NCBI GenBank assembly: GCA_030765065.1
Contig: CM060985.1
Span: 1,736,001-1,800,000 of the forward strand
Length of the DNA: 64,000 bases
Source of the DNA: Deroplatys truncata
Lineage: Eukaryota; Arthropoda; Insecta; Mantodea; Mantidae
Direction: 5' to 3'
Below the pieces are notes generated by a model, which ran no database searches, was not told the origin of the DNA, and worked only from the letters and a program-made list of their open reading frames with translations. Positions 12,619 to 26,000 of the stretch are shown one piece after another; position 1 is the stretch's first letter, and every line of letters begins with the position of its first letter. A program made the translations under genes and the position numbers.

Positions 12619-14105
12619 TCAAGCCACCAATGTCAACAGTCCGTTGATCATGCGCTCCATCACCTTGCAAATGCAACTGGTGAGGGAGATAGGGCGGTAG
12701 CTGGAAGGTAGTTGGCGATCCTTCCCAGGCTTAAGAATAGGGACAATGGTAGCTTCGCGCCAAACGGAAGGGAAAATGCCGTCTTGCCAAATACGGTTAT
12801 AGACCTGTAAGAGAAAGAGTTTACTGTCGGCTGAAAGGTGCTTTAACATCAGGACATGAATGCCGTTCGGGCCAGGTGCGGAGTGCCTAGAGCAATGAAG
12901 AGCGTGCTCCAGCTCCCTCATTGTGAAAAGTTCATTATAACACTCATTATTAGCAGACCGAAAATTAAAGGTGTCGGAATCCAGCCGGTCTTTGATAGAG
13001 CGAAAGCCGGCGGAATAATGGTCTGAACTAGATACCGCCTGAAAGGCAGCACCCAGAGTGTTAGCGATGGCAACCGGATCCACTATAGTGGCATTGGAAA
13101 CCTGAAGGCCAGAAACAGTACAATGCGACACTTTACCTGAGAAGCGACGAAGTTTATCCCAAACAACAGATGAAGGCGTAAAGCGATTAAAAGATTCGAC
13201 AAAACGAGTCCACGACGCCTTCTTGCTATCCTGAATAATGCGACGAGCCCTGGCGCGCAATTGTTTAAAAGTCACCAAATTATCAAGTGTAGGGTGTCGC
13301 CGAAACACCCTAAGTGCAGTCCTACGGGCACGAACGGCGTCCCGACAATCCTCGTTCCACCACGGAACAGGTGGTCGCCGAGGTTTAGAGGATGAACGGG
13401 GAATTGCGCGTTCGGCGGCAGAGAAAATCGTATACGTAAGGTGCTGCACTAGTTGGTTAATGTCGGCGAAGGGCTGATCGTAAAAATGCACGAGGCTGGA
13501 ATACAAGCTCCAGTCGGCTTTTGTGAATATCCAGGTAGGTACTCTGGAATGCTGTACGTGGTGTGACAGAAGAGAAACGATGCAGGGATAATGGTCGCTG
13601 GAGTAGGTGTCAGCGACGACGTTCCACTGAAGACGACTAGCAAGCTGAAGTGAGCAAATGGCAAGGTCCAGGTGAGAGAATGTACCAGAAGAATCAGAAA
13701 TAAAAGTAGGTGCACCTGTATTGAGGATGGAAAGATTGAACTGGTAAAAAATGTCGGAAAGAAGAGTTCCCCTCGCACAAGCCCTTGGCGAACCCCACAG
13801 TGGGTGATGGGCATTAAAATCTCCCAACAGAAGAAATGGTGTTGGGAGAGCGGACAGGAGAGCTCGAATGTCCGCGGGAGCGAGGGGAGACGATGGAGGT
13901 GAATACACAGAGCAAACAGAAAACAAAAAGCCGGGTAAGTGAAGGCGAACGGCAACAGTTTGCAAGTCGGATGTAAGTGTGATAGTTTGAAAATGAACGT
14001 CGTTACGCACCAACAACATGACTCCTCCATGAGCAGGAGTACCCTCCTCCGGTTCAAGGTCATAGCGAGCCGGAGTATATCCTCGGAGATCAAAAGGATC
14101 ATATA
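12619..14105 (-). pseudogene. LINE endonuclease and N-terminal reverse transcriptase
   Basis: The open frame formally begins at 14112, but its first two or three codons belong to the flanking satellite, so the start is not genuine. The peptide begins DPFDLRGYTPARYDLEP, an internal part of an APE-type endonuclease, followed by HGGVMLLVRND, LLLGDFNAHHPLWGS and SSDHYPCIVSL, the conserved GDFN and SDH motifs. The RT fingers follow (ATIVPILKPGKD, YRPISLTSCICKVMERMI). It ends at TGA (12619-12621), after which the same frame continues the RT. Since LINE RTs of this type have no stop here, the TGA is probably a recent mutation, for example from TGG or CGA. Confidence 0.88.
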
Positions 14106-17100
14106 CCATCATTCCGTTGATATAAACAAACTAACCTAGAACATCATAACATAACCTCAGACTAAATTATGATACTGCAATATACCATCATCTTGCTGAT
14201 ATAAAATAACTAATCTAGACATCATAACATAATGTCAGACTAATTTATGATACTAGAATATACCATTATTCTGTTGATATAAAATAACTAATCTAGACAT
14301 CATAACATAACCTCAGACTAAATAATGATACTAGAATATACCATCATCCTGCTGAATAAAATAACTAATCTAGAAATCATAACATAACCTCAGACTAAAT
14401 TATGATACTACAATATACCATCATTCTGTTGATATAAAACAACTAATCTAGACATCATAACATAACCTCAGACTACATTATGATACTACAATATACCATC
14501 ATCCTGCTGATATAAAATAACCAATCTCGACATCATAACATAACCTCAGACTAAATTATGATATTACAATATACCATCATTCTGTTGATATAAAACAACT
14601 AACCTAGAACATCATAACATAACCTCAGACTACATTATGATACTACAATATACCATCATCCTGCTGATATAAAATAACCAATCTCGACATCATTACATAA
14701 CCTCAGACTAAATTATGACACTACAATATACCATCATCCTGCATATAAAAAAACTAACCTATACATCATAACATAACCTCAGACTATATTGTGATACTAC
14801 AATATACCATCATTCACCTGATATAAACAAACTAATCTAGACATCATTACATAACCTGACTAAATTTTGATACTACAATATACCATCATCCAGCTGATAT
14901 AAAAAAACTAACCTACTCATAACTAAAACCTCAGACTAAATTTTGAAACTATGATATACCGGCATCCTGTTGATATGAAAAAGCTAACCTACGCATGACT
15001 TCATCTCAGACCTACTTTTGGTACTTCAATATACCATCATCCTGTTGATATAAACAAATTAACCTAGACATAACTTAACCTCAGACTAAATTTTATACTA
15101 CAATATACCATCAAACTCTTGATATAAACAAACCAACCTAGGTATAACATAACCTGACTGAACTGTGATACTGCAATATACCATCATTTAGCTGATATAA
15201 ACAACCTAACCCAGGCATAACTTAACCTCATACTACATTTTGGTACCACAATATACCATCATCCTGCTGATATAAACAAACTAACTGAGACATCATAACT
15301 TAAGCTCAGAGTAAATTTAATACTACAACATACCATCATCCTGTTGATATAAACAAACTAACCTACACATCATATACTTAACCTCAGAATAAATTATGAT
15401 ACTACAAGATACCATCAACCTGCTGATATAAACAAACTAAAATACACATCTTAACTTAATCTCAGCGACAATTTTGATATCACAATATACCATCATTCTG
15501 CTTATCTAGACATACTAACCTAGGCATAACTTAACCTCATACTAAATATTGATACCGCAAAATACTATCATCCTGTTGATATAAATAAACTACCCTTGGC
15601 ATAACTTAACCTCAGACTAAATTTTCAATCTACAACATACCATCATTATGTTGATATAAAATAAATAACCTAGACATCATAACTTAACCTCAAAGTAAAC
15701 TTTGCTACTAGAATATACTATCATCCTGTTTATATAAACAAACTACCTACGCATAACTTAACCTGAGACTAAATCTTGATACTACAATATACCATCATCC
15801 TGCGATATAAACAAACTAACCTAGGCATCTTAATCTCAGCATAAATTTTGATACTACAATATACCATCATCCTGTTTATATAAACAAATTAACCTAAACA
15901 TCATAACTCAATCTCAGACTAAATTATGATACTACAATATACCATCATCCTGCTGATATAAACAAACTAACCTAGGCATAACTGAACCTCAGACTAAATT
16001 TTCACACTACAATATACCATCATACTGCTGATATAAACAAACTAACCTACGCATAACTTAACCTCAGACTAAACTTTGATACTACAATATACGGTCATAC
16101 TGCTAATATAAACAAACTAACCTAAGCATAATCTAACCTCTGACTAAAAATTGATACCACAAGATCCTATCATCTTGTTCATATACACACACTAACCTAG
16201 GTATCGAAATCTAACCACAGACTAAATATTGATACCACAAGATCCTATCATCCTGTTCATGAACACACACTAACCTTGCCATCGCAGCGTAATACCAAAC
16301 TAAATATTGATACCACAATATCCCATTATCCTGTTCATATATACACACTAATCTAGGCATCGTATTCTAACACCAGACTAACGTTGATACCACAAGATGC
16401 TATCATCTTGTTCATATACACACTAACTTAGGCATCGTAATCTAACACCAGACTAAATATTGATACCACAAGATGCTATCATCTTGTTCATATGCACACT
16501 AACTTGGCATCATAATCTAACACAGGACTGAATATTGATACCACAAGATCCTATCATCCTGTTCATAATACACAAACTAACGTAGGCATTGTACTCTAAC
16601 ACCAGACTAAATATTGATACAACAAATGCTATAATCCTGTTCATATACACACTAACTTAGGCATCATAATCTAACACCAGACAAAATATTGATACCACAA
16701 GATGCTATCATCTTGTTCATATACACACTAACTTAGGCATCATAATCTAACACCAGACTAAATATTGATACCACAAGATGTTATAATCCTGTTCATATAC
16801 ACAAACTAACGTAGGCATTGTAATCTAACACCAGACAAAATATTTATACCACAAAATGTTACCATCATGTTCATCTACAAATACTAACCTAGGCATCGTA
16901 ATATAACACCAGACTAAATATTGAAACTACAAGATGCTATCATTCTGTTCATATACACATACTAACCTAGGTATCCTAATCTAACAACAGACTAAATATT
17001 GATACCATAAGATGCTCTCATCCTGTTCATATACACATACTAACCTAGGCATTGTAATCAAACACCAGAATAAATATTGATACCACAAGATGCTATCATT

Positions 17101-17644
17101 CTGTTCATATACACATATTAACCTAGGTATCCTAATCTAACAACAGACTAAATATTAAATATTGATACCATAAGATGCTCTCATCCTGTTCATATACACA
17201 TACTAACCTAGGTATTGTAATCAAACACCAGAATAAATATTGATATCACAAGATGCTATCATCCTGTTCATATACACACACTAACCTAGGTATCGTAATC
17301 TAACAGCAGACTAAATAGTGATACCACAAGATGCTATCATCTTGTTCATATACACACTAACCTAGGTATCGTAATCTAACAGCAGACTAAATAGTGATAC
17401 CACAAGATGCTATCATCCTGTTATATACACACTAACTTAGGCAGCGTAAAAGTAACACTAAACTAAATATTGATACCACAAGATGCTATCATCTTGTTCA
17501 TATACACACTAACTTAGGCAGCGTAAAAGTAACACTAAACTAAATATTGATACCACAAGATCCCATCATCCTGTTCATATATACATTCTAACCTAGGCAT
17601 CGTAATATTGTTACCACATGATCCTATTATCCTGTTCATATATA
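14106..17644. repeat. 78-bp satellite array, left segment (types A then B)
   Basis: Tandem monomers of about 78 bp. Up to about 16.1 kb the type A form is CATAACCTCAGACTAAATT, then ATGATACTACAATATACCAT, then CATCCTGCTGATATAAA. From about 16.1 kb type B takes over: AACACCAGACTAAATATTGA, then TACCACAAGATGCTATCATC, then CTGTTCATATACACACTAAC. The register and the shared AACCTAGGCAT word show that the two types are related. The left edge is joined directly to the LINE. Type A copies nearest the LINE are more uniform (four to five similar copies), then copies become more divergent towards 16 kb. Confidence 0.96.
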
Positions 17645-18872
17645 CACTACGTGATCAAAAGTATCTGAACACCTGGCTGAAAATGACGTACAAGTTCGTG
17701 GCGTCCTACATCGGTAATACTGGAAGTCTATATGATATTGGCCCACCCTTAGCCTTGATGACAGCGTTCACTCTCACAGGCATACTTTCAATCAGGTGCT
17801 GGAAGGTTTCTTTGGAAATGGTAGCCCATTCCTCACGGAGTGCAATACTGAGGAGAGGTATCAATGTAGGCCGGTTAGGCCTGTAATGAATTCGGCATTC
17901 CAAAACATTCCAAAGTTGTTTTATAGCATTCAATTCAAGACTCCGTGCAGGCCGGTCCATTACAAGGATGTTATTGTTGTGTAACCACTCCGCCACAGCC
18001 CATGCAGTATGAGCAGGTGCTCGATCATGTTGAAAGATGCAATCCCCATTCCCGAATTGCTCTTCAACAGCAGGAAGCAAGAAGGTGCTTAAAATATCAA
18101 TGTACGTCTGTACTGTGATCGTGACACGCAAAACAACAAAGGGTGCAAACCCCTCCAGGAAAAACACGACCACACCATAACACCTCCACCTCCAAATTTC
18201 ACTGTTAGCACTACACACGCTGGCAGATGACATTCACAGGGCATTCGCCATACCCACACCCTGCCATCGGATCGCCACATTGTGTACTGTAATTCATCAC
18301 TCCACACAATGTTTTGCCACTGTTCAACCATGTAATGTTGACGCTGCTTACATCAAGCAAGGCGTCATTTGACATTTTCCTGCGTGATTTGTGGATTATG
18401 AGCAGCCGCTCAACCATGTAATCCAAGATTTCTCACCTCACACCTTTCATAGTACTTGGAGTGGATCCTGATGCAGTTTAGAATTCCTGCGTGATGGTCT
18501 GGATAGATGTCTGCCTATTACTATTTACGATCCTCTTCAAATGTTGATGGTCTCTGTCAGTCAACAGACGAGGGTGGTCTGTATGCTTTTGTGATGTACA
18601 TGTCCCTTTATGTTTCTCCTTCACTATCACATCAGAAACAGTGGTCCTAGGATTTTTAGGAGTCTGGAAATCTCGCATACAGAATTCTGACACAAGTGAT
18701 AATTACCTGACAATGTTCGAAATCCGTGAGTTCCACGGTGCATCCCATTCTGCAGCTTCACGATGTCTAATGACTGAGGTCGGGGATGAATACCAGGCAG
18801 TAGGTGACAGCTCAATGCACCTAAGATGAAAAACGTATGTTTGTGGGGGAAGGGTCAAGAAACTTTTGATCA
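17645..18872 (-). mobile_element. Tc1-like (DD34E-type) transposon, copy 1, degenerate
   Basis: The left end CACTACGTGATCAAAAGTAT is preceded by TA. The right end contains its inverted counterpart (ACTTTTGATCA) and then runs into satellite without a clear TA. About 40 bp of the interrupted satellite monomer are missing across the insertion. The transposase lies on the minus strand and is broken into several frames: a helix-turn-helix region near 18.55-18.65 kb, QNIVWSDELQYTMW near 18.3 kb, and an open C-terminal part at 18233-17706 with FQHDRAPAHTA and LNAIKQLWNVLE. The DD34E spacing is kept, but the final acidic residue of the PIE motif is lysine (AIK), so the enzyme is dead. Confidence 0.88.
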
Positions 18873-21774
18873 AAATATTGATACAAGATGCTATCATCCT
18901 GTTCATATATACACACTAACCTAGGCATCGTAATCTAACACCAGACTAAATCTTGAAACCACAAGATACTATAATACTGTTCATAAATATACACTAACCT
19001 AGGCATCGTAATCTAACACCAGACTAAATATTGATACCATAAGATGCTATCATCCTGTTCAAATACAGATACTAACCTAGGCATCGTAATCTAACACCAG
19101 ACTAAGTATTGATAACACAAGATGCCATCATCCTGTTCATATATACATACTAACCTAGGCATCGTAATCTAACAGCAGACTAAATATTGATACCACAAGA
19201 TGCCATCATCCTGTTCATATACACATACTAACCTAGGCATCATAATCTAACACCAGACTAAATATTGATACCACAAGATGCTATCATCCTGTTCATATAT
19301 ACACACTAACCTAGCAACGTAATCTAACACCAGGCTAAATCTTGAAACCACAAGATGCTATCATCCTGTTCATATATATACACTAACCTAGGCATCGTAA
19401 TCTACTACCAGACTAAATATTGATACCATAAGATGCTATCATCCTGTTCATATACACATACTAACCTATGCATCGTAATCTAACACCAGACTAAATATTG
19501 AAACCACAAGATGCTATCATCCTGTTCATATACACATACTAACCTAGGCATTGTAATGTAACACCAGACTAAATATTGATACCACAAGATGCTATCATCC
19601 TGTTCATATATACACACTAACCTAGGCAACGTAATCTAACACCAGACTAAATATTGATACCACAAGATGCTATCATCCTGTTCATATACACATACTAACC
19701 TAGGCATTGTAATCTAACAACAGACTAAATATTGATACCACAAGATGCTATCATCCTGTTCATATATACACACTAACCTATGCATCGTAATCTAACAGCA
19801 GACTAAATATTGATACCACAAGATCCTATCATCCTGTTCATATATACATACTAACCTAGGCATTGTAATCTAACAGCAGAGTAAATATTGATACCACAAG
19901 ATCCTATCATCCTGTTCATATATACACACTAACCTATGCATCGTAATGTAACACCAGACTAAATATTGATACCACAAGATCCTATCATCCTGTTCATACA
20001 TACACACTAACCTATGCATCGTAATCTAAAAGCAGACTAAATATTGATACCACAAGATGCTATCATCCTGTTCATATATACACACTAACCTATGCATCGT
20101 AATCTAACAGCAGACTAAATATTGATACCACAAGATGCTATCATCCTGTTCATATATACACACTAACATATGCATCGTAATCTAACAGCAGACTAAATAT
20201 TGATACCACAAGATCCTATCATCCTGTTCATATATACATACTAACATAGGCATCGCAATCTAACACCAGACTAAATGTTGATACCACAAGATCCTATCAT
20301 CCTGTTCATATATACATACTAACCTAGGCATCGTAATCTAACAACAGACTAAATATTGAAACCACAAGATGCTATCATCCTGTTCATATACACACTAACT
20401 TAGGCAGCGTAAAAGTAACACTAAACTAAATATTGATACCACAAGATGCTATCATCTTGTTCATATACACACTAACTTAGGCATCATAATCTAACACCAG
20501 ACTAAATATTGATACCACAAGATATTATAATCCTGTTCATATACACAAACTAACGTAGGCATTGTAATCTAACACCAGACAAAATATTGATACCACAAGA
20601 TGCTATCATCTTGTTCATATACACACTAACTTAGGCATCATAATCTAACACCAGACTAAATATTGATACCACAAGATGTTATAATCCTGTTCATATACAC
20701 AAACTAACGTAGGCATTGTAATCTAACGCCAGACTAAATATTGATACCACAAGATGTTATAATCCTGTTCATATACACAAACTAACCTAGGCATTGTAAT
20801 CTAACACCAGACAAAATATTGATACCACAAGATGCTATCATCTTGTTCATATACAACCTAACTTAGGCATCATAATCTAACACCAGACTAAATATTGATA
20901 CCACAAGATGTTATAATCCTGTTCATATAGACAAACTAACGTAGGCATTGTAATCTAACACCAGACAAAATATTTATACCACAAAATGCTACCATCATGT
21001 TCATCTACAAATACTAACCTAGGCATCGTAATATATCACGAGACTAAATATTGATACCACAAGATGCTATCATTCTGTTCATATACACATATTAACCTAG
21101 GTATCCTAATCTAACAACAGACTAAATATTGATACCATAAGATGCTCTCATCCTGTTCATATACACATACTAACCTAGGCATTGTAATCAAACACCAGAA
21201 TAAATATTGATACCACAAGATGCTATCATTCTGTTCATATACACATATTAACCTAGGTATCCTAATCTAACAACAGACTAAATATTAAATATTGATACCA
21301 TAAGATGCTCTCATCCTGTTCATATACACATACTAACCTAGGTATTGTAATCAAACACCAGAATAAATATTGATATCACAAGATGCTATCATCCTGTTCA
21401 TATACACACACTAACCTAGGTATCGTAATCTAACAGCAGACTAAATAGTGATACCACAAGATGCTATCATCTTGTTCATATACACACTAACCTAGGTATC
21501 GTAATCTAACAGCAGACTAAATAGTGATACCACAAGATGCTATCATCCTGTTATATACACACTAACTTAGGCAGCGTAAAAGTAACACTAAACTAAATAT
21601 TGATACCACAAGATGCTATCATCTTGTTCATATACACACTAACTTAGGCAGCGTAAAAGTAACACTAAACTAAATATTGATACCACAAGATCCCATCATC
21701 CTGTTCATATATACATTCTAACCTAGGCATCGTAATATTGTTACCACAAGATCCTATTATCCTGTTCATATATA
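18873..21774. repeat. 78-bp satellite array, middle segment
   Basis: Type B 78-bp monomers (AACACCAGACTAAATATTGA, TACCACAAGATGC, TATCATCCTGTTCATATA). The last part (about 20.81-21.77 kb) is a near copy of 16.68-17.64 kb, offset by 4130 bp, including a rare 7-bp duplication AAATATTAAATATT. This shows that the right-hand copy of the Tc1 element arrived by duplication of the satellite with its cargo. Confidence 0.95.
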
Positions 21775-23001
21775 CACTACGTGATCAAAAGTATCTGAAC
21801 ACCTGGCTGAAAATGACGTACAAGTTCGTGGCGTCCTACATCGGTAATACTGGAAGTCTATATGATATTGGCCCACCCTTAGCCTTGATGACAGCGTTCA
21901 CTCTCACAGGCATACTTTCAATCAGGTGCTGGAAGGTTTCTTTGGAAATGGTAGCCCATTCCTCACGGAGTGCAATACTGAGGAGAGGTATCAATGTAGG
22001 CCGGTTAGGCCTGTAATGAATTCGGCATTCCAAAACATTCCAAAGTTGTTTTATAGCATTCAATTCAAGACTCCGTGCAGGCCGGTCCATTACAAGGATG
22101 TTATTGTTGTGTAACCACTCCGCCACAGCCCATGCAGTATGAGCAGGTGCTCGATCATGTTGAAAGATGCAATCCCCATTCCCGAATTGCTCTTCAACAG
22201 CAGGAAGCAAGAAGGTGCTTAAAATATCAATGTACGTCTGTACTGTGATCGTGACACGCAAAACAACAAAGGGTGCAAACCCCTCCAGGAAAAACACGAC
22301 CACACCATAACACCTCCACCTCCAAATTTCACTGTTGGCACTACACACGCTGGCAGATGACGCTCACCGGGCATTTACCATACCCACACCCTGCCATCGG
22401 ATCGCCACATTGTGTACTGTAATTCATCACTCCACACAATGTTTTGACACTGTTCAATCATGTAATGTTGACGCTGCTTACATCAAGCAAGGCGTCATTT
22501 GACATTTTCTGCGTGATTTGTGGATTATGAGCATCCGCTCAACCATGTAATCCAAGATTTCTCACCTCACACCATTCATAGTACTTGTAGTGGATCCTGA
22601 TGAAGTTTTGAATTCCTGTGTGATGGTCTGGATAGATGTCTGCCTATTACTCTTTACGATCCTCTTCAAATGTCGATGGTCTCTGTCAGTCAACAGACGA
22701 GGGCGCTCTGTATGCTTTTGTGATGTGCATGTCCCTTTATGTTTCTACTTCACTATCACATCACAAACAGTGGTCCTAGGATGTTTAGGAGTGTGGAAAT
22801 CTCGCATACAGAATTCTGACACAAGTGACAATTACCTGACAATGTTCGAAATCCATGAGTTCCACGGAGCATCAAATTCTGCAGCTTCACGATGTCTAAT
22901 GACTGAGGTCGCGGATGAATACCAGGCAGTAGGTGGCAGCTCAATGCACCTAAGATGAAAAACGTATGTTTGTGGGGGGACGGTCAAGAACCTTTTGATC
23001 A
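21775..23001 (-). mobile_element. Tc1-like transposon, copy 2 (duplicate of copy 1)
   Basis: Same structure, orientation, end sequences and satellite junctions as the element at 17645-18872, offset by 4130 bp. The C-terminal transposase frame (22348-21836) has the same FQHDRAPAHTA and the same AIK change. The first half, to about 22335, looks identical to copy 1. The second half differs at about 30 places in some 650 bp. The shared junctions and shared missing satellite segment indicate a segmental duplication rather than two insertions. Confidence 0.9.
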
Positions 23002-26000
23002 AAATATTGATACAAGATGCTATCATCCTGTGCATAAACAAATACTAACCTAGGCATCGTAATCTAACACCAGACTAAATATTGATACCACAAGATGCTA
23101 TCATCCTGTTCATATATACACACTAACCTAGGCATCCTAATCTAAAACCAGACTAAATCTTGAAACCACAATATACTATCATACTGTTCATAAATATACA
23201 CTAACCTAGGCATCGTAATCTAACACCAGACTAAATATTGATACAATAAGATGCTATCATCCTGTTCAAATACACATACTAACCTAGGCATCGTAATCTA
23301 ACACCAGACTAAGTATTGATACCACAAGATGCCATCATCCTGTTCATATATACATACTAACCTAGGCATCGTAATCTAACACCAGACTAAATATTGACAC
23401 CACAAGATGCCATCATCCTGTTCATATACACATTCTAACCTAGGCATCATAATCTAACACCAGACAAAATATTGATACCACAAGATGCTATCATCCTGTT
23501 CATATATACACACTAACCTCGTAATCTAACACCAGACTAAATCTTCAAACCACAAGATGCTATCATCCTGTTCATATATATACACTAACCTAGGCATCGT
23601 AATCTACTACCGGACTAAATATTGATACCATAAGATGCTATCATCCTGTTCATATACACATACTAACCTAGGCATCGTAATCTAACACCAGACTAAATAT
23701 TGATACCACAAGATGCTATCATCCTGTTCATATACACACACTAACCTAGGCATTGTAATCTAACAACAGACTAAATATTGATACCATAAGATGCTATCAT
23801 CCGGTTCATATACACATACTAACCTAGGCATCGTAATCTAACACCAGACTAAATATTGATACCACCAGATGCTATCAACCTGTTCATATATACACACTAA
23901 ACTAGGCATCGTAATCTAACACCAGACTAAATATTGATACCATAAGATGCTATCATCTGGTTCATATACAAATACTAAGCTAGGCATCATAATCTAACAC
24001 CAGACTAAATATTGATACCACCAGATGCTATCATTCTGTTCATATATACACACTAACCTAGGCATCCTAATCTAACAACAGACTAAATGTTGAAAACACA
24101 AGATGCTATTATCCTGTTCATATATACACACTAACCTATGCATCGTAATCTAACACCAGACTAAATATTGAAACCACAAGATGCTATCATCCTGTTCATA
24201 TATACACACTAACCTATGCATTGTAATCTAACACCAGACTAAATATTGAAACCACAAGATGCTATCATCCTGTTCATATACACATACTAACCTAGGCATC
24301 GTAATCTAACACAAGACTAAATATTGATACCAACAGATGCTATCAACCTGTTCATATATACACACTAACCTAGGCATCCTAATCTAACATCAGACTAAAT
24401 ATTGAAACCATAAGATGCTATCATCCTGTTCATATATACACACTAACCTATGCATCGTAATCTAACACCAGACTAAATAATGAAACCACAAGATGCTATC
24501 ATCCTGTTGATATATACACACTAATCTATGCATCGTAATCTAACACCAGACTAAATATTGAAATCACAAGATGCTATCATCCTGTTCATATACACATACT
24601 AACCTAGGCATTGTAATCTAACAGCAGACTAAATATTGATACCACAAGATGCTATCATCCTGTTCATATACACATACTAACCTAGGAATTATAGTCTAAC
24701 AACAGACTAAATATTGAAACCACAAGATGCTATCATCCTTTTCATATATACACACTAACCTAGGCATCGTAATCTAACACCAGACTAAATATTGATACCA
24801 CAATATCCTATCATCCTGTTCATATATACACACTAACCTAGGCATCGCAATCTAACACCAGACTAAATATTGATACCACAAGATCCTATCATCCTGTTCA
24901 TATACACACACTAACCTAGGCATTGTAATCTAACAACAGACTAAATATTGATACCACAATATCCTATCATCCTGTTCATATATACACACTAACCTAGGCA
25001 TTGTAATCTAACACCAGACTAAATATTGATACCACAATATCCTATCATCCTGTTCATATATACACACTAACCTAGGCATTGTAATCTAACACCAGACTAA
25101 ATATTGATACCACAATATCCTATCATCCTGTTCATATACACACAATAACCTAGGCATCGTAATCTAACACCAGACTAAATATTGATACCACAATATCCTA
25201 TCATCCTGTTCATATATACACACTAACCTAGGCATTGTAATCTAACACCAGACTAAATATTGATACCACAAGATGCTATCATCCTGTTCATATACACACA
25301 CTAACCTATGCATTGTAATCTAACACCAGACTAAATGTTGATACCCCAAGATCCTATCATCCTGTTCATATATACATACTAAACTAGGCATCGTAATCTA
25401 ACACCAGACTAAATGTTGATACCACAAGATCCTATCATCCTGTTCATATATACATACTAAGCTAGGCATCATAATCTAACATCAGACTAAATGTTGATAC
25501 CACAAGATCCTATCATCCTGTTCATATATACATACTAAGCTAGGCATTGTAATCTAACACCAGACTAAATGTTGATACCACAAGATCCTACCATCCTGTT
25601 CATATATACATACTAAACTAGGCATCGTAATCAAACACCAGACTAAATGTTGATACCACAAGATCCTATCATCCTGTTCATATATACATACTAAGCTAGG
25701 CATCGTAATCTAACACCAGACTAAATGTTGATACCACAAGATCCTATCATCCTGTTAATATATACTAACTAACCTAGGCATTGTAATCTAACACCAGACT
25801 AAATATTGATATCACAAGATCCTATCATCTTGTTCATATATACTAACTAACCTAGGCATCGTAATCTAACATCAGACTAAATGTTGATACCACAAGATCC
25901 TTTTATCCTGTTCTTATATACTAACTAACGTAGGCATAGTAATCTAACACCAGACTAAATATTGATACCACAAGATCCTATCATCCTGTTCATATATACT

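Larger units (their letters stand above)
10217..14105 (-). mobile_element. 5'-truncated non-LTR retrotransposon (LINE) with RNase H, I/Jockey-type
   Basis: The element lies on the minus strand. Its 3' end is next to the mariner relic, with an AT-rich tail (CATCATTATTTTATATTTT) and a GC-rich dyad GGGCGCTAAAC...GCGCCC just before it. The coding part covers most of an AP endonuclease, a reverse transcriptase and an RNase H. The first roughly 50 residues of the endonuclease and all of ORF1 are missing, because the sequence turns into 78-bp satellite (ATATACCATCATTCCGTTGA) near 14105. The endonuclease-RT-RNase H order fits the I/Jockey group of LINEs. No target-site duplication was recognised. It sits exactly at the left edge of the satellite array. 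Confidence 0.9.

Noticed and set aside
13449-14102. 217-codon open frame overlapping the LINE endonuclease
   Set aside because: Frame-shifted shadow of the real endonuclease frame, with no domain of its own.
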